Shown: positions 19,434 through 30,323 of the stretch, in pieces | Position numbering within the stretch: the stretch's first letter is position 1 | How the letters are laid out: each line of letters begins with the position of its first letter | DNA from: Schoenoplectus triqueter | Taxonomy: Eukaryota; Streptophyta; Magnoliopsida; Poales; Cyperaceae | Assembly (NCBI GenBank): GCA_964058805.1 | Contig: CAXKVV010001161.1 | Location: forward strand, 1 to 34,772 | Reading direction: 5' to 3' | Length of the DNA stretch: 34,772 nt | Program-made: the position numbers and the translations under genes | Notes under the pieces: model-generated | What the model was told of the DNA's origin: nothing | Databases searched by the model: none | Seen by the model: the letters and a program-made list of their open reading frames with translations, nothing else

Positions 19434-20052
19434 GGTTGCTGCTCTTGCTCTGTTCTCAGAAAAGTGCAAGAGAAATAATAGGAATTACATAATACATAAG
19501 TTACTATAAAAAAATAATAGATCCAATTAAAATTAAATACCTTAATTTGTTTAGCATATACCTGAATATTTCAAATATCACCCGATACAATGCAACTTGC
19601 GCCTATTTTGAAACAGAGTATCATAATAAAGATGTAATGTATTATAATACTGACACACAGCGTGCAGTACGTATAACTGAAATAAGTTGCACATGTTACA
19701 ACAGGAAAGAGGCATACTAATTAATGAATCTACTGGCACCACTATACAAGTCCATCTACCCAGTACCAGCAATGGTACCAAAATAATTGGTTGATTTTAG
19801 ACAACTGCCCATCCGATTCAATGGATCTTCTTGGCAACGGTGCATCTATTTTAGTGGATATATGATTCAACCAGAAATGTGCCCATCCGTTTTAAACTAC
19901 TCAATCCAGGTCCAAGTATCCAACCACATTTTTCACCAATCACCATTAAGGCTGATAAACGAACATGTAAAGACATTAATCTACAACGTATGGGCATTTA
20001 TTTAGTCAAGATACTGCTTTTTATGACTTGAATATTATTATTTTAATATATA
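19434..20052. other. Intergenic stretch, no gene recognised
   Basis: It contains a 67-codon minus-strand frame (19578-19781) and a 72-codon plus-strand frame (19787-20005). Neither has a recognised domain. A sequence like a minus-strand splice donor (ATTCAG|GTATATG near 19560) is not accompanied by a supported exon. Confidence 0.35.
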
Positions 20053-20454
20053 ATTAGGTTACGGTGATTTGCAAAGTACAAATGTGTAGTGTGCTTTGCG
20101 CTTTATTATTAATTATAAGTCAGAAATGATCAATCCAAACCGCTGAATCTAATCTCCATATTAAAATCTATTAGTAAATCAAATTTTATATATTTTGGAA
20201 TCCATTTGCTATTTTTTAGATAGGGGGAAAAACCGTCATTTTTGGATGAACCAGAATTCTCATATCAAGTCATTTTCTCCTCAGCAGAAAAAAATAGCAA
20301 AAAATTCTAAAAAATATAAAATTTGGTTTACTAATAGATTTTGATATGAAGATTAGATTGAACGGTTCAAATCGATTATTTCTGATTTAAAATTAAAAAT
20401 AGATCGCAAAGCATACAACCCCTTTGTGCTTTACAAAGCACAATAGTCGGACTC
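20053..20454 (+). mobile_element. Family A foldback element (A4)
   Basis: A copy of about 402 bp. The left tip ATTAGGTTACGGTG is slightly decayed and the right tip is CAATAGTCGGACTC. The same loop block (GAATTCTCATATCAAGTCAT) is seen as in A3. It is followed by a CT/TA/GA tract. Confidence 0.8.
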
Positions 20455-20461
20455 TCTCTCT

Positions 20462-20520
<59 letters not shown>
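20455..20520. repeat. (CT)n(TA)n(GA)n microsatellite
   Basis: CT, TA and GA runs follow each other between A4 and A5. The tract is nearly self-complementary as a whole, like the one at 3451-3485. Confidence 0.9.
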
Positions 20521-20922
20521 ATTAGGCTATGGTGTTTTACAAAGCACAAAAGTGTAGTGTGGTTTGTGCTCTATTTTTAATTTTAAGTTAGAAATGATCG
20601 ATCCAAACCGCTCAATCTAATCTCCATATCAAAATCTATTAGTAAACAATACTTTATATTTTTTGGAATTTATTTGCTATTTTTTTGGATAGGAAGAAAA
20701 CCGTCATTTTTGGATGAACCAGAATTCTCAGATCAAGTCATTTTCTCCTCATCAGAAAAAATAGCAAAAAAATTCTAACAAATATAAAATTTAGTTTACT
20801 AATAGATTTTTATATGAAGATTAGATTGAACGGTTCGCATCAATTATTTCTGACTTGAAATAAAAAATAGAGCGCAAAACACACAACGTCTCTGTGCTTT
20901 GCAAATCACCATAGTCAGACTC
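20521..20922 (+). mobile_element. Family A foldback element (A5)
   Basis: A 402-bp copy with tips ATTAGGCTATGGTG and CACCATAGTCAGACTC, in the same orientation as A3, A4 and A6. The loop block GAATTCTCAGATCAAGTCAT is identical to A3. Confidence 0.8.
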
Positions 20923-20946
20923 TCTCTCTCTATATATATATAGAAG

Positions 20947-21329
20947 TTGACTAAAATACAACGTGTTGTACGGATGCACCCGTGCAACGCGTTAAAATCT
21001 CAAAATTTAAGTAAAAAATGACCGATCCAAACAGTTCAATTTATTCTTCATATCAAATTCTTGTAGAAAATCAAATTTTATATTTGTTGAATTTTTTTGC
21101 TAATTTTTTGAGTAAGAAGGAAATCATCACTATTGTACGATCTAAATTCCTTAAATCAAGCAATTTTTTTCCTACCAAAACAAATTCAAAAATTATAAAA
21201 TTTGATTTTCTACAATAATTTGATATGAAAAATAATATGAACGGTTTAGATCGGTCATTTTTAACTTAAATTATGAGATTTTAACGCATTGCACGGGTGC
21301 ATCCGTGCAATGCATTGTATTTTAGTCAA
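20947..21329. mobile_element. Family G foldback element
   Basis: A hairpin element of about 383 bp with tips TTGACTAAAATACAA and the mirrored TTGTATTTTAGTCAA. Inside each tip lies a GCACCCGTGCAACGCG-type block (left) mirrored as GCACGGGTGCATCC (right). The arms hold CCGATCCAAACAGTTC and TATCAAATTC, placing it in the same superfamily as A and E. TA tracts flank both sides (20932-20942, 21331-21351). A 66-codon open frame at 21018-21218 is not credible. Confidence 0.8.
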
Positions 21330-21351
21330 TATATATATATATATATATATA

Positions 21352-21751
21352 ATTAGGCTATGGTGATTTGCAAAACACAAAAGCGTTGTGTGCTTTGCGC
21401 TCTATTTGTAATTTTAATTCAAAAATGATCGATCCAATCCGCTCAATCTAATCTCCATATCAAAATCTATTAGTAAACCAAATTTTATATTTTTTAGAAT
21501 TTATTTGTTATTTTTTTGGATAAGGGGAAAATCATCATTTTTTGATGAACCAGAATTCTCAGTCCAAGTCATTTTCTCCTCATCAGAAAAAAATAGCAAA
21601 AAAATTATAAAAATTATAAAATTTGGTTTAATAATGGATTTTTATATGAAGATTAGATTGAATGGTTCGGATCAATTATTTCTGACATGAAATTAAAAAT
21701 AGAGCGCAAATCACACAACGCCTCCATGTTTTGCAAAGCACCATAGTCGGA

Positions 21752-21754
<3 letters not shown>
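21352..21754 (+). mobile_element. Family A foldback element (A6)
   Basis: A copy of about 403 bp between TA tracts, with tips ATTAGGCTATGGTG and CACCATAGTCGGACTC. It is the third family A copy in this 1.7-kb row and the closest to A3 at the tips. Confidence 0.8.

Positions 21755-21791
<37 letters not shown>
21755..21791. repeat. (TA)n microsatellite
   Basis: A pure TA run shared by the right flank of A6 and the left flank of H1. Confidence 0.9.
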
Positions 21792-21793
<2 letters not shown>

Positions 21794-22146
21794 GAAGGGA
21801 TCACTTGCGAATGATTATTTTGACAATCTTAACAATAAATTTTTAAAAAATATGAAAAAAAAATTAAAATAGAAAAACCATATGGATATGTTCTTATACT
21901 TATAGATTGACGGTGATTCAAATTTCATGCAATCATTATCGTTTGATAGTCCATTAAAGACCATCAAATTATAACAATTACAAATTATATAAAATTTTAA
22001 TGGCCATTAATGGAGTATAAAATGATAATGAAATTGAATAAAATTTGAATCACTGTCAATCTATAAGTAGAAGAACATATTCATAATTGTTTTCATATTT
22101 ATTTGAAAATTCATTGTCAAAATAACCTATTGTCAAGTGATCCCCG

Positions 22147-22148
<2 letters not shown>
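21792..22148. mobile_element. Family H hairpin element (H1)
   Basis: A 357-bp element starting GGGAAGGGATCACTTG and ending CAAGTGATCCCCGCCC, inside a TA run, so a 9-bp target duplication of TA would be invisible but is compatible. The inner arms mirror each other (TATAGATTGACGGTGATTCA against TGAATCACTGTCAATCTATA with one mismatch). It is the same family as 29955-31075 and the ends at 31417 and 34672. Confidence 0.8.

Positions 22149-22199
<51 letters not shown>
22149..22199. repeat. (TA)n microsatellite
   Basis: About 25 TA units between H1 and the arm fragment at 22200. Confidence 0.9.
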
Positions 22200-22202
<3 letters not shown>

Positions 22203-22440
22203 ATGCTATGGTGCTTCGCAAAGCACAAAATCTTTTGTGCTTCGCGTTCGTATTTAGAATTTAAAAGTTCAAACAGTCGATCCAAACCGTTGAACATCAT
22301 CTTCATATTGAAATATCCTTGGAGATCAAATTTTATATTTTTTTGAAATTGTTATTTTTTAAATGAGTATAAACCTCCCGTGCTTCACGTCAATATCTCA
22401 AATTTGAAAGTCCATACAACCGATCCAAACCGTTGAATCA
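22200..22440. mobile_element. Two solo arms of an A/E-type foldback element
   Basis: Starts TAATGCTATGGTGCTTCG with tip palindrome GTGCTTCGCAAAGCAC and runs through CGATCCAAACCGTTGAAC to about 22365. From about 22378 a second arm begins in the same direction (GTGCTTCACGTCAATA ... CGATCCAAACCGTTGAAT). No return arms are present, so these are direct repeats of left arms and not a hairpin. Confidence 0.6.
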
Positions 22441-23039
22441 ATCAATCAATCCATTTGAACCGGACATATCAGATTTGATCAGTTGAGCGTTATATCTATA
22501 TAAAAAAAGTGATTTATGAAGAACTTTTATATGATTTTCCTACGCAATTATAAAATAAAAAAAAATTGGAATCTGCGTAATACATTCGAACTTATTTGTA
22601 ATTTTTTTTTACAATTATTAAATGGAACTTGCAATTAATATTTAAAGCTTTTTATTTTACACAATTATTTCTATATAATTAAAAAAATCTACGTGAAAAG
22701 ATATTAAAAATTCATATAATTAGCTATATATAATTGAAGTATCTGCGTGAAATTGCAAACAAAACTTAAAAAATCCCTCCAGAAACTGAAAATTCGCTAA
22801 CCAGTCATAGGCAACCAACCATGACAGGTTGGCATTTTGAGGTTCTGAAATGGTGCAAATGGACCAAACACCAGTGCCTTATAAATTATACAGCATATGA
22901 TGAAATGAGGCACGGCATACATACTATACACTGGGACCAAGTGCATTTGGGACATGCCAGGTGCCAACTGCGCTGGAGCAAGCATGTTTTTACAAGTGGG
23001 TGGTGAAGTATTGAAGTCTATTAATAACCTAGATTCCAC
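22441..23039. other. Intergenic stretch, no gene recognised
   Basis: 22790-23040 has higher GC with overlapping open frames on both strands (61 and 81 codons), neither with a recognised domain. A direct repeat AATAACCTAGATTCCACCA occurs at about 23022 and 23048. Confidence 0.35.
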
Positions 23040-23540
23040 CAACGGTACAATAACCTAGATTCCACCACAGGATTTTTTTTTTGTAATAACTGTTTTCAAA
23101 TATGTTTAATAACGGTTTTAAACCGTTAATAAAGAAAGTGTTAGTAAAAATATTAAACAATTTTTTTATTAAAAATCTATTGCAGGGGATGGAAATGTGG
23201 AGATTTAATAACGGTTTTTACCTCAAAATTTTTACTAAATTCAAAACATTAATAACAGTTCTTACTCAGAGCCATTTTTAAAATCTGATATAAAAATCGT
23301 TACTAAATATTTTTTCTCTTTTCACCTAAGTTAAGAATACACGTGTCAATTAATTTAATTAGAGGTCATTCTATTCGAATATGAAGCAGTTCCATTTTAA
23401 ATCTTTTTATTATTATTACCCCGGTTTACTCTTTTTTACTATTTAGTAACGGTTGGTGCCATCAATAGCCGATTATTTTATTAATGATAAAATAAAAATA
23501 AAAAATCACTAGTACAGCAGCGAATCGCTGGTTTTGATGA
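23040..23540. mobile_element. CACTA-like subterminal repeat region, boundaries unclear
   Basis: Repeated AATAACGGTTTT/AAACCGTTAATAA and TTAGTAACGG units in both orientations resemble subterminal arrays of CACTA elements and the array at 28001-29025. A CACTAGTACAGCAGC motif at about 23507 could be an end. No complete pair of ends was found. Confidence 0.4.
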
Positions 23541-23583
23541 AAGTAACACAACGACGGCATTTCGATTTCCGTCCATGCGAGCC

Positions 23584-24000
23584 TTTTTTTCAGATTTTTT
23601 AATTAACTATTTGAATAATTATTTTTTTAATAATAAGAGTAATTAAATTAAAATCTTAAAAATGCATCACTGTCAATGACGCTGTACAAATACGTCACTC
23701 AGATTAGCATATTTGAGCAAAGACGTCATTAAAAATAACGTCTTTCATTTTTTTATATCCCATTTAATATCCGCCAAGTGAAGAAGAAGGGAGTTTTTTA
23801 AGGGCGTAATTGGGAGAACGCGTCAATCTCACTGGTGCGATTTTATTTTTTTTAAATAACTAAAAATTAAGAAAAAAATTAAAGGCACCACTCTCAGTGC
23901 TGCCTGTCATCTATATTTTTAAAATTTTAATTTAATTATTTTTATTATTAAAAATATAATTATTTAAATATTTAATTTAAAAAATCTGTTTTTTCTTTGG
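23584..24000. mobile_element. Family I hairpin element (I2)
   Basis: The outer arms CAGATTTTTTAATTAA ... and their mirror ending AAAAAATCTG at 23998 extend for over 80 bases, including TTTAATAATAA. Inside are CACTGTCAATGACG and GCACCACTCTCAGTGC blocks, related to the GCCACTG blocks of I1. The interior sequence between arms (ACGTCATT ... AACGTC) forms smaller inverted repeats. Confidence 0.65.
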
Positions 24001-24409
24001 CTCACGCACTTCGAGTTCTTATTGGTGTCCCACCATGTACTGAAAATTAACACCCATGAGTGCTCTATTGGTTCGTTCATTCACGATTCAAACTTCTAAT
24101 TAATGCCCATACATCGATATTATCATTAAGCAATATTAAGCATTAAAAATTTAAAAGTTATATGGCAATAAATATCATTCGGGGCCCACAATTAAAAGCT
24201 GGAACCTTTTCCAATTATCAATTTTACGATATACAATTGCTTTGACATTATGCACGTACACGCTTTAATTAGAATCTAAATATCACATTCGTTCGTTTGA
24301 TGCTCTACATTTTAAGTAATTTACACTTATCAAAGCGCGACAAGCTTAAATAAAATGATTAACTAGAAATATTACATTGTTAATTAAAAAATTATACTAA
24401 TTTGTAAAT
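24001..24409. other. Intergenic stretch, no gene seen
   Basis: No open frame or element end recognised. Confidence 0.4.
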
Positions 24410-24419
24410 TATTTAACTA

Positions 24420-24636
24420 GTGACGGAGCTTGAACCCAATTTCGGACGGGGCTATTTTTTTTTTTAGATATTTTAGACACAACGTCTCAAATTTTCGGGG
24501 GGAGCGACGAGAAGGAGGACTGAAATGATAAAATTATTATAATTACATTATAAAATATAATAAACTTTAAAAGATATACTGATTTTCAAAATATCAGGGC
24601 TGAAGCCCACCCCGCCCCTTAAGAGCTCCACCTCTA
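24420..24636. mobile_element. Short non-autonomous DNA transposon, 10-bp target duplication
   Basis: A 217-bp element starting GTGACGGAGCTTGAACCC and ending GAGCTCCACCTCTA, between direct repeats TATTTAACTA at 24410-24419 and 24637-24646. Its plan (GGAGC ends, G- and C-rich subterminal runs, 10-bp duplication) parallels the element at 4135-4561. Confidence 0.7.
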
Positions 24637-24722
24637 TATTTAACTAAATAATTTTTAAATAACGCCATTATTTATTTAGTAGATATAGTAATATATTTAA
24701 CTATACATAATACATATCACTT

Positions 24723-25050
24723 CTATGTTGTGGATCGGTTCATCATTTTCAAAGTCTAGATGATTGATCCGAACAGCTCAAAATATATGAATGTCTAGTT
24801 ACATATCAAATTATATTTTTTTTTACTATGGTTTAGATAGTTAAAAATTATTTTATTTAATTTTTATGAATCATCCAAAATAAATGAATTTTAACTATAA
24901 AAAATAGTTAAAATTCTAAAAAGTATAAAATTTGTTCTATAACTAGATATTTATATGAAAATTATTTTTAGAGAATTAGATAGACCATTTAGTCTTTAAG
25001 AACGAATAATTGATCCATAGTACAAAGTTGATCCGTACTATGCATAACAT
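24723..25050. mobile_element. Family J foldback element
   Basis: A hairpin of about 328 bp with decayed arms. The left TGATCCGAACAGCTC and ATCAAATTATA blocks belong to the A/E/G superfamily core; the mirrored right arm includes AAAATTTGTTC and TGATCCATAG. It lacks flanking TA tracts, unlike most relatives. Confidence 0.5.
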
Positions 25051-25327
25051 CACAATCCAACTCTTACATTTATTATCAATGTTTTACATTTAAAAAGGAA
25101 ATAAATATTTACATATTATGGTTTAATCAATTATCATGAAATTATATTTGGTTGGAGTGTCATATATGTGAGGATTACTGAATATACTTGCAAATTATAA
25201 ATGCTTATTTCTATCATGTCTACATGTGTATTCCATGATTTGCATTTAAATAAAAAAAATATATAAAAGATTTTTAGTAACGCTAAAGGGACTTCTAGCA
25301 TTTCCTCCATGTTAATTCAAAAATTAT

Positions 25328-25956
25328 CGTTGGAATTAATTATTATTAATTATAATATGTATGGGTTTATATATAATAAATATATATTATATAATAGGCT
25401 GTCAAATTATATCCGTTATGAAGTGATCAAATTATATATTATTAATCGGGTTTAATATGTGTCATGAGGAGTGGGCTCGTAGAATGCATATTAATAACTT
25501 TATGATTTAATGATGTTTTAAATTATATAAAGGTTAATAATAATATAATTATGCTATTGATCCTTGGATAACATAACTATAGACAGTTTTCCGATTAAGC
25601 AGTGAATCTGTTAAGAGATAATTTAGATCTGATATGGACCCGCTAAGAAATAATTGTCGGCTCAGTTATGGACGTCCATTATATACAGGGAGAGTATTGG
25701 TTTTCGAGATAATTCTTCATTCTTCATTTTCTGGTACCTTTTCATTTTTCAACAAAATCCAATTATTCTCTCAAGACAGTTCCAGAAGAGATGAAAAACT
25801 GTCTGCGACGGCCCTCTCAATTGTTTAATCAGATTAGAGGAAGATCGCTAAAAGGCTTAAAAAAATATGATGATCAACGGGTTTGTGTCTCTATATGAAT
25901 CAAAGTAATTTAATTTATAATTAGGGATTCATAACGCCCTACAGATTTTCTAACAG
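25328..25956 (+). mobile_element. Probable solo LTR related to 14644-15296
   Basis: A 629-bp LTR starting CGTTGGAATTAATTATTATT (first base changed from T) and ending TTTTCTAACA. The flanks ATTAT (25323-25327) and GTTAT (25957-25961) match at four of five bases, fitting an old 5-bp target duplication. No primer binding site follows the end, so it looks solo. A 64-codon open frame at 25634-25828 lies inside it and is not a gene. Confidence 0.75.
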
Positions 25957-25961
25957 TTATT

Positions 25962-26565
25962 TCTTTCGTTTTTCATTTAAAGTACAATATAAAAATTATT
26001 ATTTTAATATTTAATATATATGAATTTTTTAATCGAAGTATAATGCATTGACTAAAATTTGAGTGCCGAATATTATATTAATAAGGATGTACGTACATAA
26101 TGGTTTAGATGACTATTATTAAGATATAAAACTGAATGCATTAAAGAGGGTCCCATCTAGCATAAGTATTAATTTTCTTCTTTATTACCGGTAAGAGAAT
26201 TCAATGGAATGAAGATCTCAGTACTCGAACTCGAAGTGCGTGACAAAAAAAGGATAATGGTATATTTTTTGAAGAAATGATCTACCAGTAACTACATATG
26301 GATATTGTATGATGTTAAGACCTGAAAGCACATATTTTACAGAGAATAATAAAAAAAATAAGGATAATGGTAAGTAATTTTGGTACACGACTGCATCGGA
26401 TAATATTTACCTCCTACATTATAATTACAATCTCATTGGGACTAAAGAAATTGAATTTGTAAAAAAAAAATTAAGGGCAAATCAAATACATTCCCATCAT
26501 TTTTTCTTATATGTAATTTCTAATTTATCAATATGGAAATTTAACATCCAATTGAACATAATCAT
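25962..26565. other. AT-rich intergenic stretch, no gene seen
   Basis: A small repeated AAGGATAATGGTA motif occurs at about 26251 and 26360; otherwise nothing recognised. Confidence 0.4.
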
Positions 26566-26811
26566 ACAAACTTAAAAAGAGATATCCTTTTGACTCATTC
26601 AACAATATGAATAGTGAATGCATAAATAAAGTATATGTCACAACTGAGAATATCCAATTGAAAATTTTGATGTATGATGTTGTTAAAATAATATCTGACA
26701 AACTTAAAAAGAGATTTCCTTATTGACTCATTCAACAATATGAATAATGAATGCATAAATAAAGTAGATGACACAACTGAGAATATTCAATTGAAAATTT
26801 TGATATATGAT
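26566..26811. repeat. Tandem duplication, 132-bp period
   Basis: ACAAACTTAAAAAGAGAT at 26566 and 26698 starts two copies of about 113 bp that stay aligned to about 26678 and 26811, with few differences (for example ATAGTGAATGC against ATAATGAATGC). A 19-base spacer lies between. Neither copy codes. Confidence 0.85.
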
Positions 26812-28000
26812 AACTCCTAAATTGACACTATAAGGCTGCAAAATATTCAATTATGAACATACATACATATAAAGATGTGAAAGGTTACCTGTATGTGGAT
26901 GTACCCGAGAATTGTGAAGATGGAGCTACAAATTGAGGGAATAGATGGTAGTGTTCTATGCAGAGCTAACTGTATTAGAAAAAAAATCTATTAAAGGAAG
27001 GTTGTGCATCAAATTGCAAATGGATCTTGGTCGATTGAGCAGGTGATCGCACCACTGTTTTACAACAAAAACAAGTAGATAGATAATGTTAGAGTATGTT
27101 CAAAGTACAAATCTTTTGGAGTTGTTACCATATCATTTATTTAATAATTTGTTACAAACTTTATAGAGAATATTTCATCGTAGAAATTAAAAAATATATA
27201 TTTAATGACATTTTCGTAGTTCTAATGTAAAATTGACCGCGTCAAATTATTTTTCATCACTAGTTTTGCTTTGAAAATTTCTTTTTTATCACCGAATCAA
27301 GTGAGTTTTTAAACGACGTGGCGTTTAGAAATGAGTTTTTATTTTTGCAACTTTTCTTCATAGTTTCTAAATTAAAAATTCTAATTCAATTCAGAAATTC
27401 AAAAAGCAAGTGATAAGTAAAATATAATAATTCATTAAAAATTTTCATTGAAGATGCTTTTAGAAAGCCAAAGAAAAGCTGAGGGAGAATGAGAACGACA
27501 AAAAGGTGTAGATTATCGGTGTTGTTTGATTGGAGAAATCTAGTAGAAAGTGAGAGCGTCAAAAGCATGCAGTAACAGTGAGTGTGGAGTGTGAGATGGG
27601 GAAATTGAAAGAACTTGAAGTGAATAGCTAGAAATATCTCGATCAAATAGAAGTGAATGGTTACGATGAAAATTGGCTGAATTTAATGGATCAGATTCAT
27701 TACTATTCTTAAGTGTAGCAAACAACATTGATGTGCTAGCTATGATGAAAAGTGAGTGAAATTAACGGACTAGATTTTATTGCTGTTCCCAACTGTATCA
27801 AATGCCATTTAAGTTTTTAATAGATATATAATGTAGAGATTAAGTAAAGATAATTATATAAGAATCATTACATTTTTTTTCTAATAATCGTTATAAAATC
27901 TCTACATTTAGTAATTGTTGCTTTATAATAATTGTTACTAAATGCGTTGCTAAATAACTTTATGATGCTTCTGATACATTTTTAATTATTATTTCTTGAT
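26812..28000. other. Intergenic stretch, no gene recognised
   Basis: Minus-strand frames of 86 and 62 codons near 27386-27728 overlap in different frames and show no domain. Around 27870-27960 TAATAATCGTTA and ACTAAATGCG-type units resemble the neighbouring CACTA-like repeats. Confidence 0.35.
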
Positions 28001-29025
28001 CACTATAAAAGAAAAGATCTTTGATAACGTTTATTGATCAAGTTTAACAACGGTTATTGAATCATTATTAAATGGAGGTGTTAGAAAAAATTCTAAATAA
28101 TAGTTGCCAAATCATAGGTGTTCTGATTTTTTTTTAAAATTTTAACTTTCTTTAACTAAGAACAAGCAGTAAATGATAATATGAAATGAAGATAGATTGA
28201 TATATAATAACAAACTAACAATAAATAATATGAAAGAAATATAATTATTCATACAATAAAAAAATATATTTACTCAATAATACATTATGAAATTTATATA
28301 TTTTATAAGAAAAAATCTAGAAAAATATAAAAAGTCAGATGTTGAATCCTCAAATGTGTTTTTGAGAGTCAAGACGAGATTTTTTGGTCTTAAAAATCGC
28401 TACAATATTGTAAGTGATTAATCCTATAGTTCTTGTTGTAAGTTTTTTGTGGTCATGTAAAACGCTTTAATCAGAGTTTTATATCAAAAAATTAGACTAT
28501 TTGTAGTTGAGATGGTCAGATTTTGATTTTTATATATTTTTTCTTTCATTTTTCTTTCTCTTTCTCAGCTCTCTTTGATATATAAAACATATGACAAATG
28601 AAATGATAATCCATGAGATTTCAGTTTTTTGGATCATTGAATTGGGATGAACGAACGGTGAAATGAAAAAACCTAACAATCTGTAAGAGCAAATGTCATT
28701 GATGGAGATAATTTCGTTAGCGCCAAAAAGTCAAATATTCATTTAGCAACGGTTCTGCTTTTTGGCTCTGACATGTACTTCTATTTTAACAATATTTTTT
28801 ATTAAAAACTATTGTAAAAAATTCTGAATATTTCAGTAATGCCACTGAACCCATTTAACAATAAAATTAATATATAACCATTATTAAATGAGTGTTGTCT
28901 AAATTTATAGTAACCATTACATACTTCACCGATATTTCTAGAATATCATTAACTGATTTCAGTGATAATTTTCACTGTAAGATGTTAATAATTAGATGTT
29001 ATTAAATATCAGTTCTGTTGTAGTG
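28001..29025. mobile_element. CACTA-like non-autonomous element
   Basis: Begins CACTATAAAAGAAAAG and ends TTCTGTTGTAGTG, whose reverse complement CACTACAACAGAA matches the left end well. TAACAACGGTTATTG-type inverted units lie near both ends. About 1,025 bp with no transposase. A 3-bp target duplication is not evident (GAT against GTC), so one end may be altered. Confidence 0.6.
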
Positions 29026-29483
29026 GTCAAGAAAGTACGGATACGATCAATTAAATCGCAACCTTCTGGTTTGAATACATCATACATTTATAGTTGGTAC
29101 TCGGTACATCAACACGTCTCGCAAAAATTCTAACTCAATGGATTTTTTTTCTTTTTTTCCTTTTTTTTTGTTGAGAAAATCTCAGTAGGATGAGTCTAAA
29201 GTCTAAACGCTGTGGTACGGGTCGCATATGCGCATGCGCCTCATTCATCCACACCATCAAATTAGTCTCCATTTTACTAAATTTCAACAATAATGAAACC
29301 GAACTCCGAAATTTTATTTTGAATATACTGTCCATTTAATTTTCCGGTATTGCTCCGTGGCATTTCTGTTGTCATACCATAAAATTATTTTTAACATTAA
29401 GTACATTTTTCTAATTTTATGTTAAGATTATGGTTTTAGATGTTCATTCTGCAAAATACTTGAACAATTGACAGATTTTGTTA
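29026..29483. other. Intergenic stretch, no gene seen
   Basis: A 66-codon minus-strand frame at 29135-29335 is not recognised. No other feature. Confidence 0.4.
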
Positions 29484-29868
29484 TATATAATAATTACAAA
29501 AATCATATTATTAATAATAAGAGTGATAAAAATAAAATTTTAAATCTACGAATGGCAGCGCGCCACTGTTAGTGGCGTCTTTGTGTAAACACGCCACTGC
29601 CAATGGCGTCTTTACTGAAACGCGCCACTGTCAAAGGCGCGTTTCAGGCAGTGGAGAGTTTGCCTGAAAATGAGTTTTTGATCACTATAAAAACACGGGC
29701 AGAAAGATACCTACACGGTTGGGCAGTGGCACATTTCAGTAAAGACACCACAGGCAGTGACCCGTTTGCTCCGCGCCACTGACAGTGTCGCGCTGTCATT
29801 TGTAGATTTAAAATTTTGCTTTTATCACTCTTATTATTAATAATATGATTTGTATAATTGTTATATTT
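29484..29868. mobile_element. Family I hairpin element (I1), GCCACTG-rich
   Basis: Long terminal arms (AATCATATTATTAATAATAA and onward for about 70 bases) mirror the right end almost base for base. Inside, the left arm holds blocks of CGCCACTG-N-AGTGGCG type, and the right arm holds diverged mirrored versions. The centre (about 29660-29740) has TATAAAAACACGGGC. High local GC contrasts with AT-rich arms. Confidence 0.75.
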
Positions 29869-29954
29869 AAAAAGAATTGAGATATAATTTTACAATATTA
29901 AACTGAAAGATATTTTTTATAATTTTCTTCCTAATTATAGTTAGCTTTCTATTA

Positions 29955-30314
29955 GGAGCCGGGATGACAATGGGTTATTTTTGGAAAAAATTGACAATGA
30001 CAATCTAAATAAATTAAATATATATATATATTAAAAAATATAGATATATTCTTCAACTTAAATATTGATATTATTTCAAATTTCATGCAATATAGTTATT
30101 GTTTAATGGTTCATCATGCACTATTAAATTATAATTATTATAAATTGTATAAAACTTTGATGGTCCATCAAACAGAAACTAAATTACATGAATTTTGAAA
30201 CAATATTAAATCTGTAAGTTAAAGATAATAGATATATTTTTTATTTTTAAAATTTATACAGAGTGTTATTGTTAAAATTGTCAAAATAACCCATTTTTAA
30301 GTGCTCTTTCCCCT
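29955..30314. mobile_element. Family H hairpin element (H2), decayed
   Basis: The left side GGGATGACAATGGGTTATTT and right side AACCCATTTTTAAGTGC ... TTTCCCC resemble the H consensus. Inner arms include TGATTCA-like and TATCAAACG-like remnants. No clear target duplication is left. Confidence 0.55.
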
Positions 30315-30323
30315 TTTACTAAA

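Noticed and set aside
22797..23042. 81-codon minus-strand frame in a GC-richer patch
   Set aside because: No domain, and a 61-codon plus-strand frame covers most of the same bases; not enough to call a gene.
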